Source of the DNA: Actinostola sp. cb2023
Taxonomy: Eukaryota > Cnidaria > Anthozoa > Actiniaria > Actinostolidae
Direction: 5' to 3'
DNA: 64,000 nt
NCBI GenBank assembly: GCA_033675265.1
Contig: JAUJYZ010000523.1
Span: 161,501 to 225,500, forward strand
Below the pieces are notes generated by a model. It made no database searches. It was not told where the DNA came from and was given only the letters and a program-made list of their open reading frames with translations. Both the position numbers and the translations under genes were made by a program. Below, piece after piece: positions 1-9,929 of the stretch. The first letter of the stretch is position 1. Every line of letters starts with the position of its first letter.

Positions 1-421
1 TTTTAAATTAAAAATGGAGACGTCGCGGCTCATTGTTTTGAAAACGACCGTCTCCGTTTGACCGAATTAATAGACCTTGCATTACATCTGACTATATTGA
101 TCTTTATACCATATTAATCACGACACTTTGACCTGTCAAACTGTGTCAGGCTTTTGTCATATTCAATGCCGATAAAAAGTTATGACGTGTTGACTGAAGA
201 AGAAACAACATTTATGATTGATTAAACTTCAACACGTCATAACTTTTTATCGGCATTGAATATGACAAAAGCCTGACACAGTTTGACAGGTCAAAGTGTC
301 ATGATTAATATGGTATAAAGATCAATAGAGTCGGATGTAACGCAAGGTCTATTAATTCGGTCAAACGGAGACGGTCGTTTTCAAAATAATGAGCCGCGAC
401 GTCTCCATTTTTAATTTAAAA
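1..421. mobile_element. Long fold-back MITE (near-perfect inverted repeat)
   Basis: Positions 1-193 and 229-421 are near-perfect reverse complements around a 35 bp loop, so the whole segment can fold into one long hairpin. The ends read TTTTAAATTAAAAATGG and CCATTTTTAATTTAAAA. No coding potential is seen. The structure is that of a non-autonomous fold-back or MITE element. Because the left arm starts at base 1, the true left end and any target duplication cannot be seen. Confidence 0.8.
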
Positions 422-552
422 GAAAATATCACGGTATTGTGGCGATCTTCATTCTATTAGCTTTAAAATGATGTAAAGTTGATGGGAATTGGTCAAATAA
501 TAAGGAATTTTTTTTTTTTTTCGAGACGTACCCGCCAAGGTGAACCGTATCC
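422..552. other. Short unannotated spacer
   Basis: AT-rich spacer with a poly-T run between the fold-back element and the first piggyBac-like copy. Nothing else is recognised. It probably lies in an intron of the minus-strand P4-ATPase gene. Confidence 0.4.
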
Positions 553-1559
553 TTAACCCTTTGACACCCAGAGATTTTTGAGTTTTTTAGCGCTGGACCT
601 GACCATAGGAAATTTCGATTCCATATAAGGGGTTTCCATGGAAATCTTGACAGTTCTGAAAGCCCACGGGCTCAGGTTCTGACGTAATCTTTCTCTTTTG
701 GTGAATCTCCTCGAGGAACGGCATCTCGTAGCTACTAGGAGCGGTCAATTTTGCATTTTTAGAGTGTTTATAGCCATTATTCACCACAGAAGCCCCCAGG
801 ACAGCATCATTAAGCTTGACTGGTGTGGTAGAGACCGTTCTCCTGGAAGAACTCAGGAGTTTAGATACGAATTCACGAACAGATTTCGACTTTGCCGTTT
901 GGAAATTCAAAATGGCGGACTCAATTGTGAAATCGTCTCTCTGGTCTTTCTGTGGTGGATTCCAGGACCTACAAAGGCATTTTTGGCGACTTTGGACTTG
1001 TAAAGAATGCAACCGGTGCAATATTTTGCCTGTAGGACCGAGTGGCTCGACACTCTATATATTCTTAAAAGAGGGATTTTCGGGGGAGATCTATGCCGAA
1101 ATTCCCGGATGTTTCCCGGCATCCTTTTCGGGCGTGCAGAAGGAAAACACGTGTTAGCGAAAGTGGACCTAAGGAAATGGCTATTGTTCGGCGAGTTAAG
1201 GAAAAGAGAGGGCAAAATTCACGACTATATCAAGAAGAGAGATGGAAGTTTGCTGAGAAAGTGGCGTTTTGTTTCGCAAGGATGTATTTTGGAAGAAAAT
1301 CCAAGTCAAATGTCGTTCATTTTCGAGGTGTAAAATTGCGTCAAAAACACGCATTTTTGATTTTTATGGCAAACAAATTGAACGAATGCCCAGAAATCGG
1401 ACCTGTAAGTGACTTGAGGTTAAAATATGAAGAGTTATCTAGTTGTCACTAATAACTGGCCATGAGATCGATGTTACGAAAATTCAGAAATTTAGAATTT
1501 TTCAAAGCAGTATCGATTTTTACGGGCGGTTTCGGGCGCCGTGGGAGTCAAAGGGTTAA
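553..1559. mobile_element. piggyBac-like non-autonomous element, copy 1
   Basis: The element begins TTAACCCTTTGACACCCA and ends TGGGAGTCAAAGGGTTAA, giving terminal inverted repeats that start CCCTTTGA and are flanked by TTAA on both sides. TTAA target duplication with CCCTTT-type ends is characteristic of the piggyBac superfamily. The open frames inside (up to 144 codons, both strands) do not look like a transposase, so it is non-autonomous. A second copy in the same orientation lies at 2072-3054, nearly identical apart from indels. Confidence 0.75.
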
Positions 1560-2071
1560 ATTCAATAATTTTTTTTTTTTTTTTCCACTGACTTGCCATT
1601 TTTCCTACCAAAATCTATTTAAAACATTAAGTCTACCTAAGACGGTTATACATGCCAAATTTTATTTGAAACTGAGCTTGATTGAAGGACTTAGGGGGGG
1701 AGGGTATTTGTTATAGACCTCAAAAGCCCAATTTTACATATAGGTCAAAAAGTCAAAGTTGGGGGAGTGGTCATTGTGAAATTTAGACAGCAGAGAAGAA
1801 TAGTTGTCGTGGATGTTAGTCAGACCAATGGTCACATTCACCCTATGGTGATCCAGGGGGGCAGTGATGCTTGTCACGTGACTAACCCTAGCCCCTAAGC
1901 CAGCCTTCAGTCAAATCTAACCCTAGCTTCCAGAACTTAACCCAAGGGCAAAAAAAAAAATAACCCTCAGCCTGAATTGTTACCCTAACCCTAGTTTTGA
2001 GTTAACCCCAACCCTAACTTCTTCCCGGAGGTGACAAAAGTCCTGGTCACGTGACCTCATATTTTTTCTCC
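1560..2071. repeat. Spacer with degenerate CCCTAA-rich tract
   Basis: Between the two piggyBac-like copies, about 1883-2025 contains many dispersed CCCTAA, AACCCTAG and AACCCCAAC words. They resemble degenerate metazoan telomere repeats on the C-rich strand but are not a clean tandem array. The tract is flanked by GTCACGTGAC at 1873-1882 and 2046-2055. It could be a small element bounded by those palindromes or simply low-complexity intron sequence. Confidence 0.4.
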
Positions 2072-3054
2072 TTAACCCTTTGACACCCAGAGATTTTTGA
2101 GTTTTTTAGTGATTTTCTGGACCTAATCACGCCATAGGAAATTTCGATTCCATATAAGGGGTTTCCATGGAAATCTTGAAGTTCTGAAAGCACACGGGCT
2201 CAGGTTCTGACGTAATCTTTCTCTTTTGGTGAATCTCCTCGAGGAACGGCATCTGGTAGCTACTAATAGCGGTCAAGTGCATTTTTAGAGTGTTTATAGC
2301 CATTATTCACCACAGAAACAGCATCATTAAGCTTGACTGGTGTGGTAGAGAAAGAATCAGGAGTTTAGATACGAATTCACGAAAGATTTCGACTTTGCCG
2401 TTTGGAAATTCAAAATGGCGGACTCAATTGTGAAATCGTCTCTCTGGTCTTTCTGTGGTGGATTCCAGGACCTACAAAGGCATTTTTGGCGACTTTGGAC
2501 TTGTAAAGAATGCAACCGGTGCAATATTTTGCCTGTAGGACCGAGTGGGCTCGACACTCTATAATTCTTAAAAGAGGGATTTCGGGGGAGATCTATGCCG
2601 AAATTCCCGGATGTTTCCCGGCATCCTTTTCGGGCGTGCAGAAGGAAAACACGTGTTAGCGAAAGTGGGCCTAAGGAAATGGCTATTGTTCGGCGAGTTA
2701 AGGAAAAGAGACTGCAAAATTCACGACTATATCAAGAAGAGAGATGGAAGTTTGCTGAGAAAGCGTTTTGTTTCGCAAGGATGTATTTTGGAAGAAAATC
2801 CAAGTCAAATGTTGTTCATTTTCGAGGTGTAAAATTGCGTCAAAAACACGCATTTTTGATTTTTATGGCAAACAAATTGAACGAATGCCCAGAAATCGGA
2901 CCTGTAAGTCAGTTTACTTGAGGTTAAAATATGAAGAGTTATCTAGTTGTCACTAATAACTGGCCATGAGATCGATGTTACGAAAATTCAGAAAGTTAGA
3001 ATTTTTCAAAGCAGTATCGATTTTTACGGGCGGTTTGGGCGCCGTAAGGGTTAA
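2072..3054. mobile_element. piggyBac-like non-autonomous element, copy 2
   Basis: Second copy of the element at 553-1559, with the same TTAACCCTTTGACACCCAG left end and TTAA at both borders (2072-2075 and 3051-3054). It differs by small deletions, and its right terminal repeat has shrunk to GTAAGGGTTAA, having lost the GGGAGTCA part. It encodes no recognisable transposase. The two copies are direct repeats about 0.5 kb apart. Confidence 0.75.
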
Positions 3055-3127
3055 GCGGTCAACCTGTATTAAGCGGTCAGTAGGCCATTCCCCGATGGTG
3101 ACCGCTTAATACAGGTTTGACTGTAGT
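3053..3127. repeat. Small hairpin repeat
   Basis: AAGCGGTCAACCTGTATTAAG on the left is mirrored by GACCGCTTAATACAGGTTTGA on the right, forming a hairpin of about 70 bp. It abuts the right end of the second piggyBac-like copy. It is probably a tiny MITE or the end of one; class unknown. Confidence 0.5.
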
Positions 3128-3137
3128 TTCTTTATCA

Positions 3138-3430
3138 AATAAATAAATGAATGAATAAATGAATGAATAAATGAATTAATTAATGGATGAATGAATAAAT
3201 GAATGAATAAACAAATGAATGAATGAATAAATGAATGAATAAATGAATGAATGAATGGATGGAAGAATGAATAAATAAATGAATAAACAAATGAATAAAT
3301 GAACTAATGAATCCCCGAAATGGATGGATGGATGGATGAATGAATAAATGAATGGATGAATGGATGAATGGATAAATGAATGGATGACTGAATGGATGAC
3401 TGAATGAATGTATGAATAAATGAATGAATG
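3138..3430. repeat. AATG/ATGA tetranucleotide microsatellite
   Basis: About 290 bp of imperfect 4 bp repeat (AATG with GGATG and AAATG variants). Long open frames of Ile, His, Ser and Phe repeats on the minus strand are artefacts of the 4 bp periodicity. It lies immediately downstream of P4-ATPase exon 3, in the following intron. Confidence 0.9.
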
Positions 3431-3449
3431 CAATAACGAAGGTTCTTAC

Positions 3450-3548
3450 AATGTCATCATAAGCGTCTTTTACAGCAGTAGCAGCCAAGACACAAAGCAA
3501 TGGCACAGCAGTTGATTCAGGCTTCAAAGCTGTAATCTCAGGAATAGA
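3450..3548 (-). CDS. ATP8B: P4-ATPase (ATP8B-like flippase), internal exon 3
   Basis: Minus-strand exon of 99 nt encoding 33 residues. The acceptor TTTTCAG lies just right of 3548 and the donor GTAAGAACC starts at 3449. It encodes SIPEITALKPESTAV followed by a hydrophobic stretch and TAVKDAYDDI. In P4-type ATPases this is the end of membrane helix 1, helix 2 and the conserved K-D/E-x-x-D-D element that precedes the actuator domain. P4-ATPases flip phospholipids to the cytosolic leaflet, usually with a CDC50 partner; the catalytic aspartate lies in exons beyond the left edge. The frame joins exactly to the exon at 5158-5330, which ends on a codon boundary. The ATP8B subfamily is my best match; ATP8A or ATP10 cannot be excluded from this piece alone. 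Confidence 0.82.
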
Positions 3549-3828
3549 CTGAAAATCAAATAGAAAAGAGTTGACTGAGATATGGATGAAAACATGGGAA
3601 CACCTAAATAACAGTGAATTAGAATAATATCCAGGTTATGAAGCAGATAAACATCAGCGTATGCATGTACAAATATGCACATGTCTTGTTGTGCATGTTG
3701 TATTATTACTGTGCATTTACTAAATAACACAAGCCACTTGAAGTTTGTTATTAAACCAATCAGTTAACAAATTGAAAACAATAGAATTTAACATGCATTA
3801 AAATATACTGTTTCAAAAGCATAGATCT

Positions 3829-3921
3829 GGCCCTGGTTGCACCAGATATCCATTATTGGATAACTGCATTATTTTATCCTTTGGATGGATAGCGCAAACC
3901 ACCTTTCGTGCAACCGGGGCC
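3829..3921. mobile_element. 93 bp MITE with GGCCCTGGTTGCAC ends
   Basis: Starts GGCCCTGGTTGCAC and ends GTGCAACCGGGGCC, short inverted terminal repeats enclosing about 65 bp. Located in intron 2 of the P4-ATPase gene. No clear target duplication could be assigned. Confidence 0.6.
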
Positions 3922-4029
3922 TGCATTGTTAACAATAAAACACTGTTAGTTTGTACTGTCTACAGTAGGAATTTGTATGTTGGCCAATGTTTAAACAATC
4001 TTGCCAGCTGCATTATCCAGAGTGGATAT

Positions 4030-4171
4030 AGTGATTCCAATAAACCTGGGCACTACTAATTAGTTGTCAGTGTTTATTAGATGCAAAGAAACAAAAGAAA
4101 ACAAAAGAGTGAGTGTCTAATAGTGTGTATTGGTGTAGTTAGTAATGCCCAGGTTTAAATTGGAATCACTC
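4030..4171. mobile_element. Fold-back MITE
   Basis: Left arm GTGATTCCAATAAACCTGGG and right arm CCCAGGTTTAAATTGGAATC are reverse complements; the arms also share the adjacent trinucleotides around CACTACTAA and TTAGTAATG. Total length about 140 bp, non-coding, in intron 2. Confidence 0.65.
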
Positions 4172-4176
4172 TAATG

Positions 4177-4283
4177 AACAATTATTCCCCGAAGTGGAGG
4201 TGAGTAGTGGTGGATATCGAGCCGCGAGTCCTCAAGGTAAATATTCACCACTACTCACCGACACTGAGGGGGATAATTGTTTT
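4177..4283. repeat. Hairpin repeat AACAATTATTCCCC
   Basis: AACAATTATTCCCC at the left end is mirrored by GGGGGATAATTGTTTT at the right, with a second internal palindrome (GTGAGTAGTGGTG and CACCACTACTCAC). It is a small fold-back sequence immediately right of the 4030-4171 MITE. Confidence 0.6.
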
Positions 4284-4367
4284 AGTATTTACCAAATCAG
4301 TTGGATAAAACATGTACATGTAGCTGTAGCTGTAGCGAAACGAGACGCCATTTTGAATCTCATCCTT

Positions 4368-4399
<32 letters not shown>

Positions 4400-4421
4400 T
4401 GGAAGCCAATCAAAATGCACC

Positions 4422-4452
<31 letters not shown>

Positions 4453-4499
4453 AAATAAATGTTGAATAGCTCGAGGTAGAGCTCCAGTCAGATTGCATG

Positions 4500-5085
4500 A
4501 TGTATCACTACGAAATGAAAACCCATGAAAATCCTGTGAATTTTTTCATGGTAAATTCACTAGAATTTCATGGAGGTTTCATGGTATTTTCATGGCAATT
4601 TTCATGGGAGTTTCATGGGAAATGGCCCATGAAACCCCAATGAAAATGGATTAATCGGATGTTAAGGGGCCATGGATAATCATGTATTTATGAAAATGTG
4701 CCCTGAAAAATCCATGAAAATGCCATGAAAGCAAGGGCAGAAGTTTGCATGATGTGATTTCGATGGCCATGAAAAAAACATGAATAAATCACCATTTTTT
4801 CATGGGGTGTATTTCATGTTTTTTTAATGGAAATGCTAAATTCATGGCCCCATGAAATTCACTTCCAGCATTGGGAAATGAAATTCATGGTCCATTGTAC
4901 ATTTTTCATTCATGGCCCATGAAAATTGTGGGCTGCAACTGCTGGGTATTTCAAGGGAAATTTATGGCTTAAAAAAAACCATGAAATCTCAGAAATGCTG
5001 GTTTCATGGTCCATGAAAATATTTTCATGGCATTTTCAAAACCTTTTCATGGCTATTTCATGAAAGCAGAAATTCATAGTGTACA
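4500..5085. repeat. CCATGAAA / TTTCATGG motif cluster
   Basis: Nearly 600 bp in which CATGAAA and its complement TTTCATG recur roughly every 15-30 bp in both orientations, often as GCCCATGAAAA or TTTTCATGGCA. There is no fixed period and no open frame. Because both orientations occur, the region can form many alternative hairpins. It sits in intron 2 of the P4-ATPase gene. It could be a decayed fold-back element or an unusual dispersed satellite. Confidence 0.65.
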
Positions 5086-5157
5086 TTGTATGTAGGTTCA
5101 TGAGTTTTTTAGTACTTATTAAATATTATTAATTCTACTGTTTCTAAACAATCTTAC

Positions 5158-5330
5158 CATGATGATGATTTGCAGAAGGAAGTACATGTTAGCAACTCGT
5201 TGAAACTGTTCAAACAAGTTGATTGGTAAAAATGTCAGCAGAGAATACTTTGATGTCTTGATGAAGTTATCAGCAAATCTGAACTGCTTGTTGTGTTCTC
5301 TGTTGTTGGTTTGTAGAATGTGATCAGCAC
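5158..5330 (-). CDS. ATP8B: P4-ATPase (ATP8B-like flippase), exon 2
   Basis: Minus-strand exon of 173 nt. The acceptor TTATCTATAG ends just right of 5330 and the donor GTAAGA starts at 5157. The peptide contains NNREHNKQF, then [20 protein letters not shown] and QRVANMYFL. This is the family signature of P4-ATPases just before and through membrane helix 1: (N/D)xRE, TSKY, TFLPxNLFEQFxRxAN. The exon starts at codon position 2, which fits the single base left over from the first exon at 11693-11732, and it ends on a codon boundary, which fits exon 3. Protein role: phospholipid flippase of the plasma or endosomal membrane. Intron 1 (5331-11692) is 6.4 kb and full of transposon copies. Confidence 0.88.
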
Positions 5331-5626
5331 CTATAGATAACACAGTATGAGATGCCAGTAAGTATGGGTGAAACAATGAATGCGAGTGGTTTATGGAATT
5401 TAGAGTGTCAAGCATTTAGAACGCTATGAGGCAAAGCATATCCATGAATAATTGTATTCATTTTAAATATGCATATTAGTGAGTACCGTATAAGCCACAC
5501 TTTTTTCCCCAAAAATCACGATCCAAAGTTGGGGGTGTGACTTATCTGCGAGAACATCGGAAATTGGAACCAGAAATTTACATAAAATTAACATAAAAGT
5601 ATAAAAGAGTATATGCACATCATTCG

Positions 5627-6442
5627 TTAGTCCAGTCCCGGACTCACTTTCTATCCACTCCGACAAGCTGAAATCGCAGAGGAAAGAGAGTCCAGTATAA
5701 CTTGCATGCGCATGGCAGCTTAGCAGCCAGGCGACCACCACAAATATGTGGTGGTTGCCTGGTTACAAAGCCTGTCTGATCTCCAAAATGGCGGAGGCTC
5801 CAGTAAATCCTAGTTTAATAATTTAATAATAATTTAATATTTATATTGCACAGTTTCTCAGTTCTGTATGAGTGATATCAGTCGAATTTTGGGAAGAATT
5901 TCATCGATTCCGTGAAGTTTTCCCTTGCACAGAGTAATTATAATACTGTATTGTTCCAAAGTTTGAACAGCTCCAAGCCATTTATCAAGTGACTCGTGGG
6001 AAGCCGGTTGTTTTTGTTAATTTGAGTATGGGCTTTGGAAAGTCCCTGATTTATTCTTTATTAATCTGCACGTGCTGTCAGCCATTTCATTCCATTTTAT
6101 TTTGACAGCTCCGCGTACATGAGGTAAAATAGAGAAAATCGGCCAACGCAATGTTTACATTCTTTAACCCAATTCAAACCCTTTGTAAACAATATTTCCA
6201 TTTCATTTCCATGTCAATGCTCTATTGAAATCGAAATACAACAGACAAATAACCGTATTCCCAAAAGATCTGAAATGGGTCAAAGAATGTAAACATTGTG
6301 TTTTTAGTCGATTTGGTCTATTGAGCTCCGATCTGATTGGCTGCTAAGCTGCCATGTGCACATGCAAGTTATACTGGACTCTCTTTCCTCCGCGACTTCA
6401 GCTTGTCGGAGCGGATAGAAAGTGAGTCCGGGACTGGACTAA
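5627..6442. mobile_element. Fold-back element with ~100 bp arms
   Basis: The arms 5627-5729 (starting TTAGTCCAGTCCCGGACTC) and 6341-6442 (ending GAGTCCGGGACTGGACTAA) are reverse complements with a few mismatches. They flank about 610 bp of non-coding DNA. Inside is a second inverted pair (around AATGTTTACATTCTTTAACCC at 6150-6171 and its complement at 6277-6300). There is also an AAAATGGCGGA word at 5784-5794. Non-autonomous; class unknown. Confidence 0.65.
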
Positions 6443-6649
6443 TCATTCGTGTGTTTATTACTATTAGCTACTCCTAAAAGCATTGGCTATTGGTTAGACG
6501 TTAAACGCACAAATTAACGCCTTTTCAGACAATTCAACGGTTTGCTAACGGTTTTACGGTCCCTACTTCTTGAGTGCTCTCACCACTTTCTAAGTGCTTT
6601 ATTACTGAATGGAGCATGGTTGAAGCTGTTCTATTTGTTTTATTATATA

Positions 6650-6790
6650 GAAACTACGGGTTTTTGATAAAACAAATGGCAAGAAATGATTCTGTTATGT
6701 TTTTGAATAAAATTTAAGCGAGTGAAGTGTGCGCGATACTGACACAAGTTACGGCATCGAGCGCGCACTGGGTTTGTTTTCTTCAGAATT
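6650..6790. repeat. Dispersed repeat with GCGCGC core, copy 1
   Basis: Shares TTTTGAATAAAATTTAAG, a GTTACGGCAT-type core and GAGCGCGCACTGGGTTT with 8130-8215 in the same orientation. Function unknown; probably part of a larger dispersed element whose ends I could not define. Confidence 0.5.
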
Positions 6791-7357
6791 TTGGTCTTTT
6801 CGAAAAATAGCATCATCAAACCGTACTCCGTTCTCTGATAAAGCACAGTTTTAAGCCAATCAGAGCACACAGATTGACTTGACTATTTAATAAATGCAGA
6901 TATAACAGAGATGTTCATTCTACATGTATAAACTAATCTTATAACAAAGAGGGCAAAATACATTGTGTAACTCAGCGCTGATTGGCTCATTAAGGAGGGT
7001 TTTTTTCTTTAATTGAGGGCATGGTTACTTGATACTGATTGGTCGATCACTACATTGTCTCAATTTGAAAAAAACTTGTCTCATTTCTAGTATGTAAAAG
7101 TACTGTAAGTAGTGATTTCTATGTAGAAGTACTGTAGTGTCAGAAAAACTTAATTTTCTCACTGACAATTCATTCCATTCTGATAAATAAAACAAAAAGT
7201 TGGTTGCTTTTCAGTGAAAACTCAGTGAAACGTTCACAGAGCATGCACTCATATGCCATCATGATGTCATTTTGAATCAAATCAGTGAGGACTCACGTTA
7301 TATTTGGCGTGAATTTTGTCATTTATATTATAAAACAGTTATTGCATGGTTCCTCAT

Positions 7358-7472
7358 GCATAAAATTAAGGAATAATTTCACTTATGTTTTCAAAGTTTC
7401 CAAATTGCTCTTGTCGCGGCAATTTGGGAAACTTTGAAAATTTATGCATGTGAAATTAATCCTTAATTTTAC
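7358..7472. repeat. Hairpin MITE
   Basis: TTTTCAAAGTTTCCAAATTGC is mirrored by GCAATTTGGGAAACTTTGAAAA across a short loop, and outer flanks TAAAATTAAGGAATAATTTC and GAAATTAATCCTTAATTTTA also pair. Total about 115 bp. In intron 1 of the P4-ATPase gene. Confidence 0.65.
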
Positions 7473-7652
7473 TTGGCCCCATGTGATTACCTATATATAC
7501 ATAGTATGGTGAAAGAACAACAAATATTTAATCTATCTACAAAGGGCAATAAACAAAACATAAGCGGTAATTCCTTAGTTTTGCACTGCGCAATTCTACT
7601 GCGCATATATTATACAGAGTGACGTATTGCATGATCTATTACGTGAAATAAT

Positions 7653-8030
7653 AGGGACCTTAAGCACCAGGACGACGACGTCGAGGATGACGAAGTTCGA
7701 ATAAAGTGTTTTGTTGTCTATTGTTTTCATAATTGCTTCATTTTCCGTGTTTTAACTAAATTTCCGCCGCCTTTCATGAATGACATGTCTTTTTGTGGTC
7801 CGGTTGACTGAAAACAACTATCTGCAACAATAACGAACTGACGTTCTCGTTCTCTCTACAACATCAAACACAGGCATTTCACGTTATAGTTTAGCACAGA
7901 ACGCCTGAAGTTAAGACCAAATCGAGCTCATTTCAAACATTCCAACAAGAAGTTATTGAATTGTATAATTAGCGCTATTGTTTCTCTGATGTCGTAGTCA
8001 TCCATTTCGTCCTCGATGCTTAAGGTCCCT
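7653..8030. mobile_element. AGGGACCTTAAGCA MITE (Harbinger-like candidate)
   Basis: 378 bp element with ends AGGGACCTTAAGCA and TGCTTAAGGTCCCT; subterminal GGACGACG and CGTCCTCG words also pair. It is flanked by AAT on both sides (possibly AATAAT). The same terminal words and an AAT duplication recur in the unrelated-sequence MITE at 40291-40521. A 3 bp duplication fits PIF/Harbinger-type elements. Non-coding. Confidence 0.65.
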
Positions 8031-8129
8031 AATAATTTGGTGTTGAAAAACACTGCAATACACCGAAACTATGGTTTTTGGATTAAAAAAGTACAAGAAT
8101 GGTGAAAAAAATGGCAAAAAAGTGGAGGA

Positions 8130-8215
8130 TTATGTTGTGTTTTGAATAAAATTTTAGTTGAAGAGCGCGCGCTAACTTACGCCATTGAGCGCGCGCTGGG
8201 TTTTAGTTAGACAAA
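8130..8215. repeat. Dispersed repeat with GCGCGC core, copy 2
   Basis: Second copy of the 6650-6790 repeat: TTTTGAATAAAATTTTAG, an ACTTACGCCATTGAGCGC core and GCGCGCTGGGTTTTAG. Same orientation as copy 1. Confidence 0.5.
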
Positions 8216-8673
8216 TTTGTTAAGGATCATTCGGGGAAAGTCTTCAAAAGTCTTTTTCTCCGAAAGAAGCATGGTGACCATCATTTTATTGTATATTTTA
8301 TTTACACTACCGATTTCACATCTTTTGTAAAAAAATAAAAATAAAAATTCAATTTTGGAAGTCAATTTTTTTTTCTTGTTTTCCGTGTCATTTTCTCGAT
8401 TTGCATACGAAAATGGAAGGAAATTTGGTCATTCCTTTTTCAAAATCCGGCTTGTAAATGACTCAATTGGTAAAATTGTTATGAAATGTTTGGTGTATCA
8501 CCTTTGTTGAAATGGTGTGATTGAAAAAACGGTAAATCGGTTGCAGGAAAGCGCTTCCACAATTTTTTTGAGCCGTTTTAACACCGTGACACGATATTCA
8601 ATTGTTTGAGTCAATTTTGCTTTATATACCGCATGGTCTATTCTACTGTGGCCGAGAGCGGACATAAAAAAAG

Positions 8674-9445
8674 CCCGACGTGGGCAATCGATAAAATCGA
8701 TAATCGATAATAATCGATAAAATCGATAAAGATTAGCCAAAATTATCGGTAATCGATAAAAATCAATAAAAGGATTTGTTGTGAGTAATCGATAATTATG
8801 GATTTTCCATTTGACAATATCGATTTTATCGATAATTTTATCGATTTTATCGATAACATATTTACTTGATTATATTGAACGAAAATATTTGTGAACTAAA
8901 CGGACTACAGGTCAGCAACGAAATAATGACAACTTCTGTAACCAGTTTTAATAGTTGAATCTTTTTAGTCCCATCTGTTGAAGACTGTTGAATATTTAGA
9001 TAAGTATAGTATCGTAGTAAGAGAAGTTGTAATTGAAAAAAGTTGTTAAACAAATGTGTGCTGTTGTAAATTGCTGTTCAGTTACAATAATTGCTCAAAG
9101 AAAATTTGTGCAACTTGCGTATCAGAAATGGAATTTGATTAGAAAGTTTTGCGGAACAAAACCGAATCATTCAATCACGTAACGCGTCCCAGGAACGCGT
9201 CGCGGTAAGTTTGTGTTTAAAATTAGTTTGGCTCTGTCTTGGGTTTTTCGATTAATGAAACTCACATCTTTCAGCTGGTTCACAAAATCGATAAAATCAA
9301 TAAAGTTAATTCCGAGAAAAGTTGTGAGTATCGATTTTTATCGATTGATCGATACAATCGATAACGTTTAACTTAATTTTATCGATTAATATCGATTTAT
9401 CGATCGGTTTTCCGATATCGATTTTTATCGATTGCCCACGCCGGG
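8674..9445. mobile_element. ATCGAT-rich fold-back element nested in 8648-10857
   Basis: Starts CCCGACGTGGGCAATCGAT and ends ATCGATTGCCCACGCCGGG. It is flanked by AAAAAG at 8668-8673 and 9446-9451. The intact right arm of the host element shows the uninterrupted sequence, so a target duplication of about 6 bp in an A-run is supported. Both subterminal regions (8687-8852 and 9289-9437) consist of repeated ATCGATAAAA / TTTTATCGAT words, giving many ClaI-type palindromes. The interior encodes only a 63-codon open frame of no recognisable family. Confidence 0.75.
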
Positions 9446-9910
9446 AAAAAGTCAAAGTGGAAAGTGCGAAAAGTCCAAAAGTCAAAGTGAGTTAGGGTAA
9501 ATGACAAAGTCAGTAGTTTGTCTTCTCTACTAAACTACTTTGCCCTCACTGCATTTCGCTTTTGTAAGGTTTGCTTTTGAATATTTGTCACAGTCCACTT
9601 TGCCTCGATGTATTTTTATGTCCACTCTCGGCCGCCAGGCCACTTTGTCACGAGACATTTTGCCTTGAGACATTTTGCCTTGAGACATTTTGCCTTGAGC
9701 AACTTTGACTTGTCATGAGACACTTTGACATGAATCATTTTGCCACAAGTAAGTTTTACTTTGCCCTCTGCCACTTTGCCACGAGCCACTTTCGCTTTTG
9801 ACTGTGAGATATTCAAAAAGTAACAGGCGTTTCTCGTAATAATACTAATAGTCCCCAGGGCCCTCTCTCCTTACTATTACAAAATGGCGGACTTCAAGTA
9901 GTTGAAACCC

Positions 9911-9929
9911 GGGGGGGGGGGGGGGGGGT
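9911..9929 (+). repeat. Poly-G run
   Basis: An uninterrupted run of about 18-19 G followed by TGGGGTGGG inside the 8648-10857 element. It is a candidate G-quadruplex, and its exact length is prone to sequencing error. Confidence 0.7.

Noticed and set aside
587..1452. Open frames of 101-144 codons in the piggyBac-like copies
   Set aside because: No transposase motifs; frames differ between the two copies because of indels.
1883..2025. Interstitial telomere repeat
   Set aside because: CCCTAA words are scattered and degenerate rather than tandem, so I list it only as a CCCTAA-rich tract.
3176..3527. Open frames of Ser/Phe/Ile/His repeats
   Set aside because: Products of the 4 bp microsatellite; only the short tail at 3450-3548 is a genuine exon.
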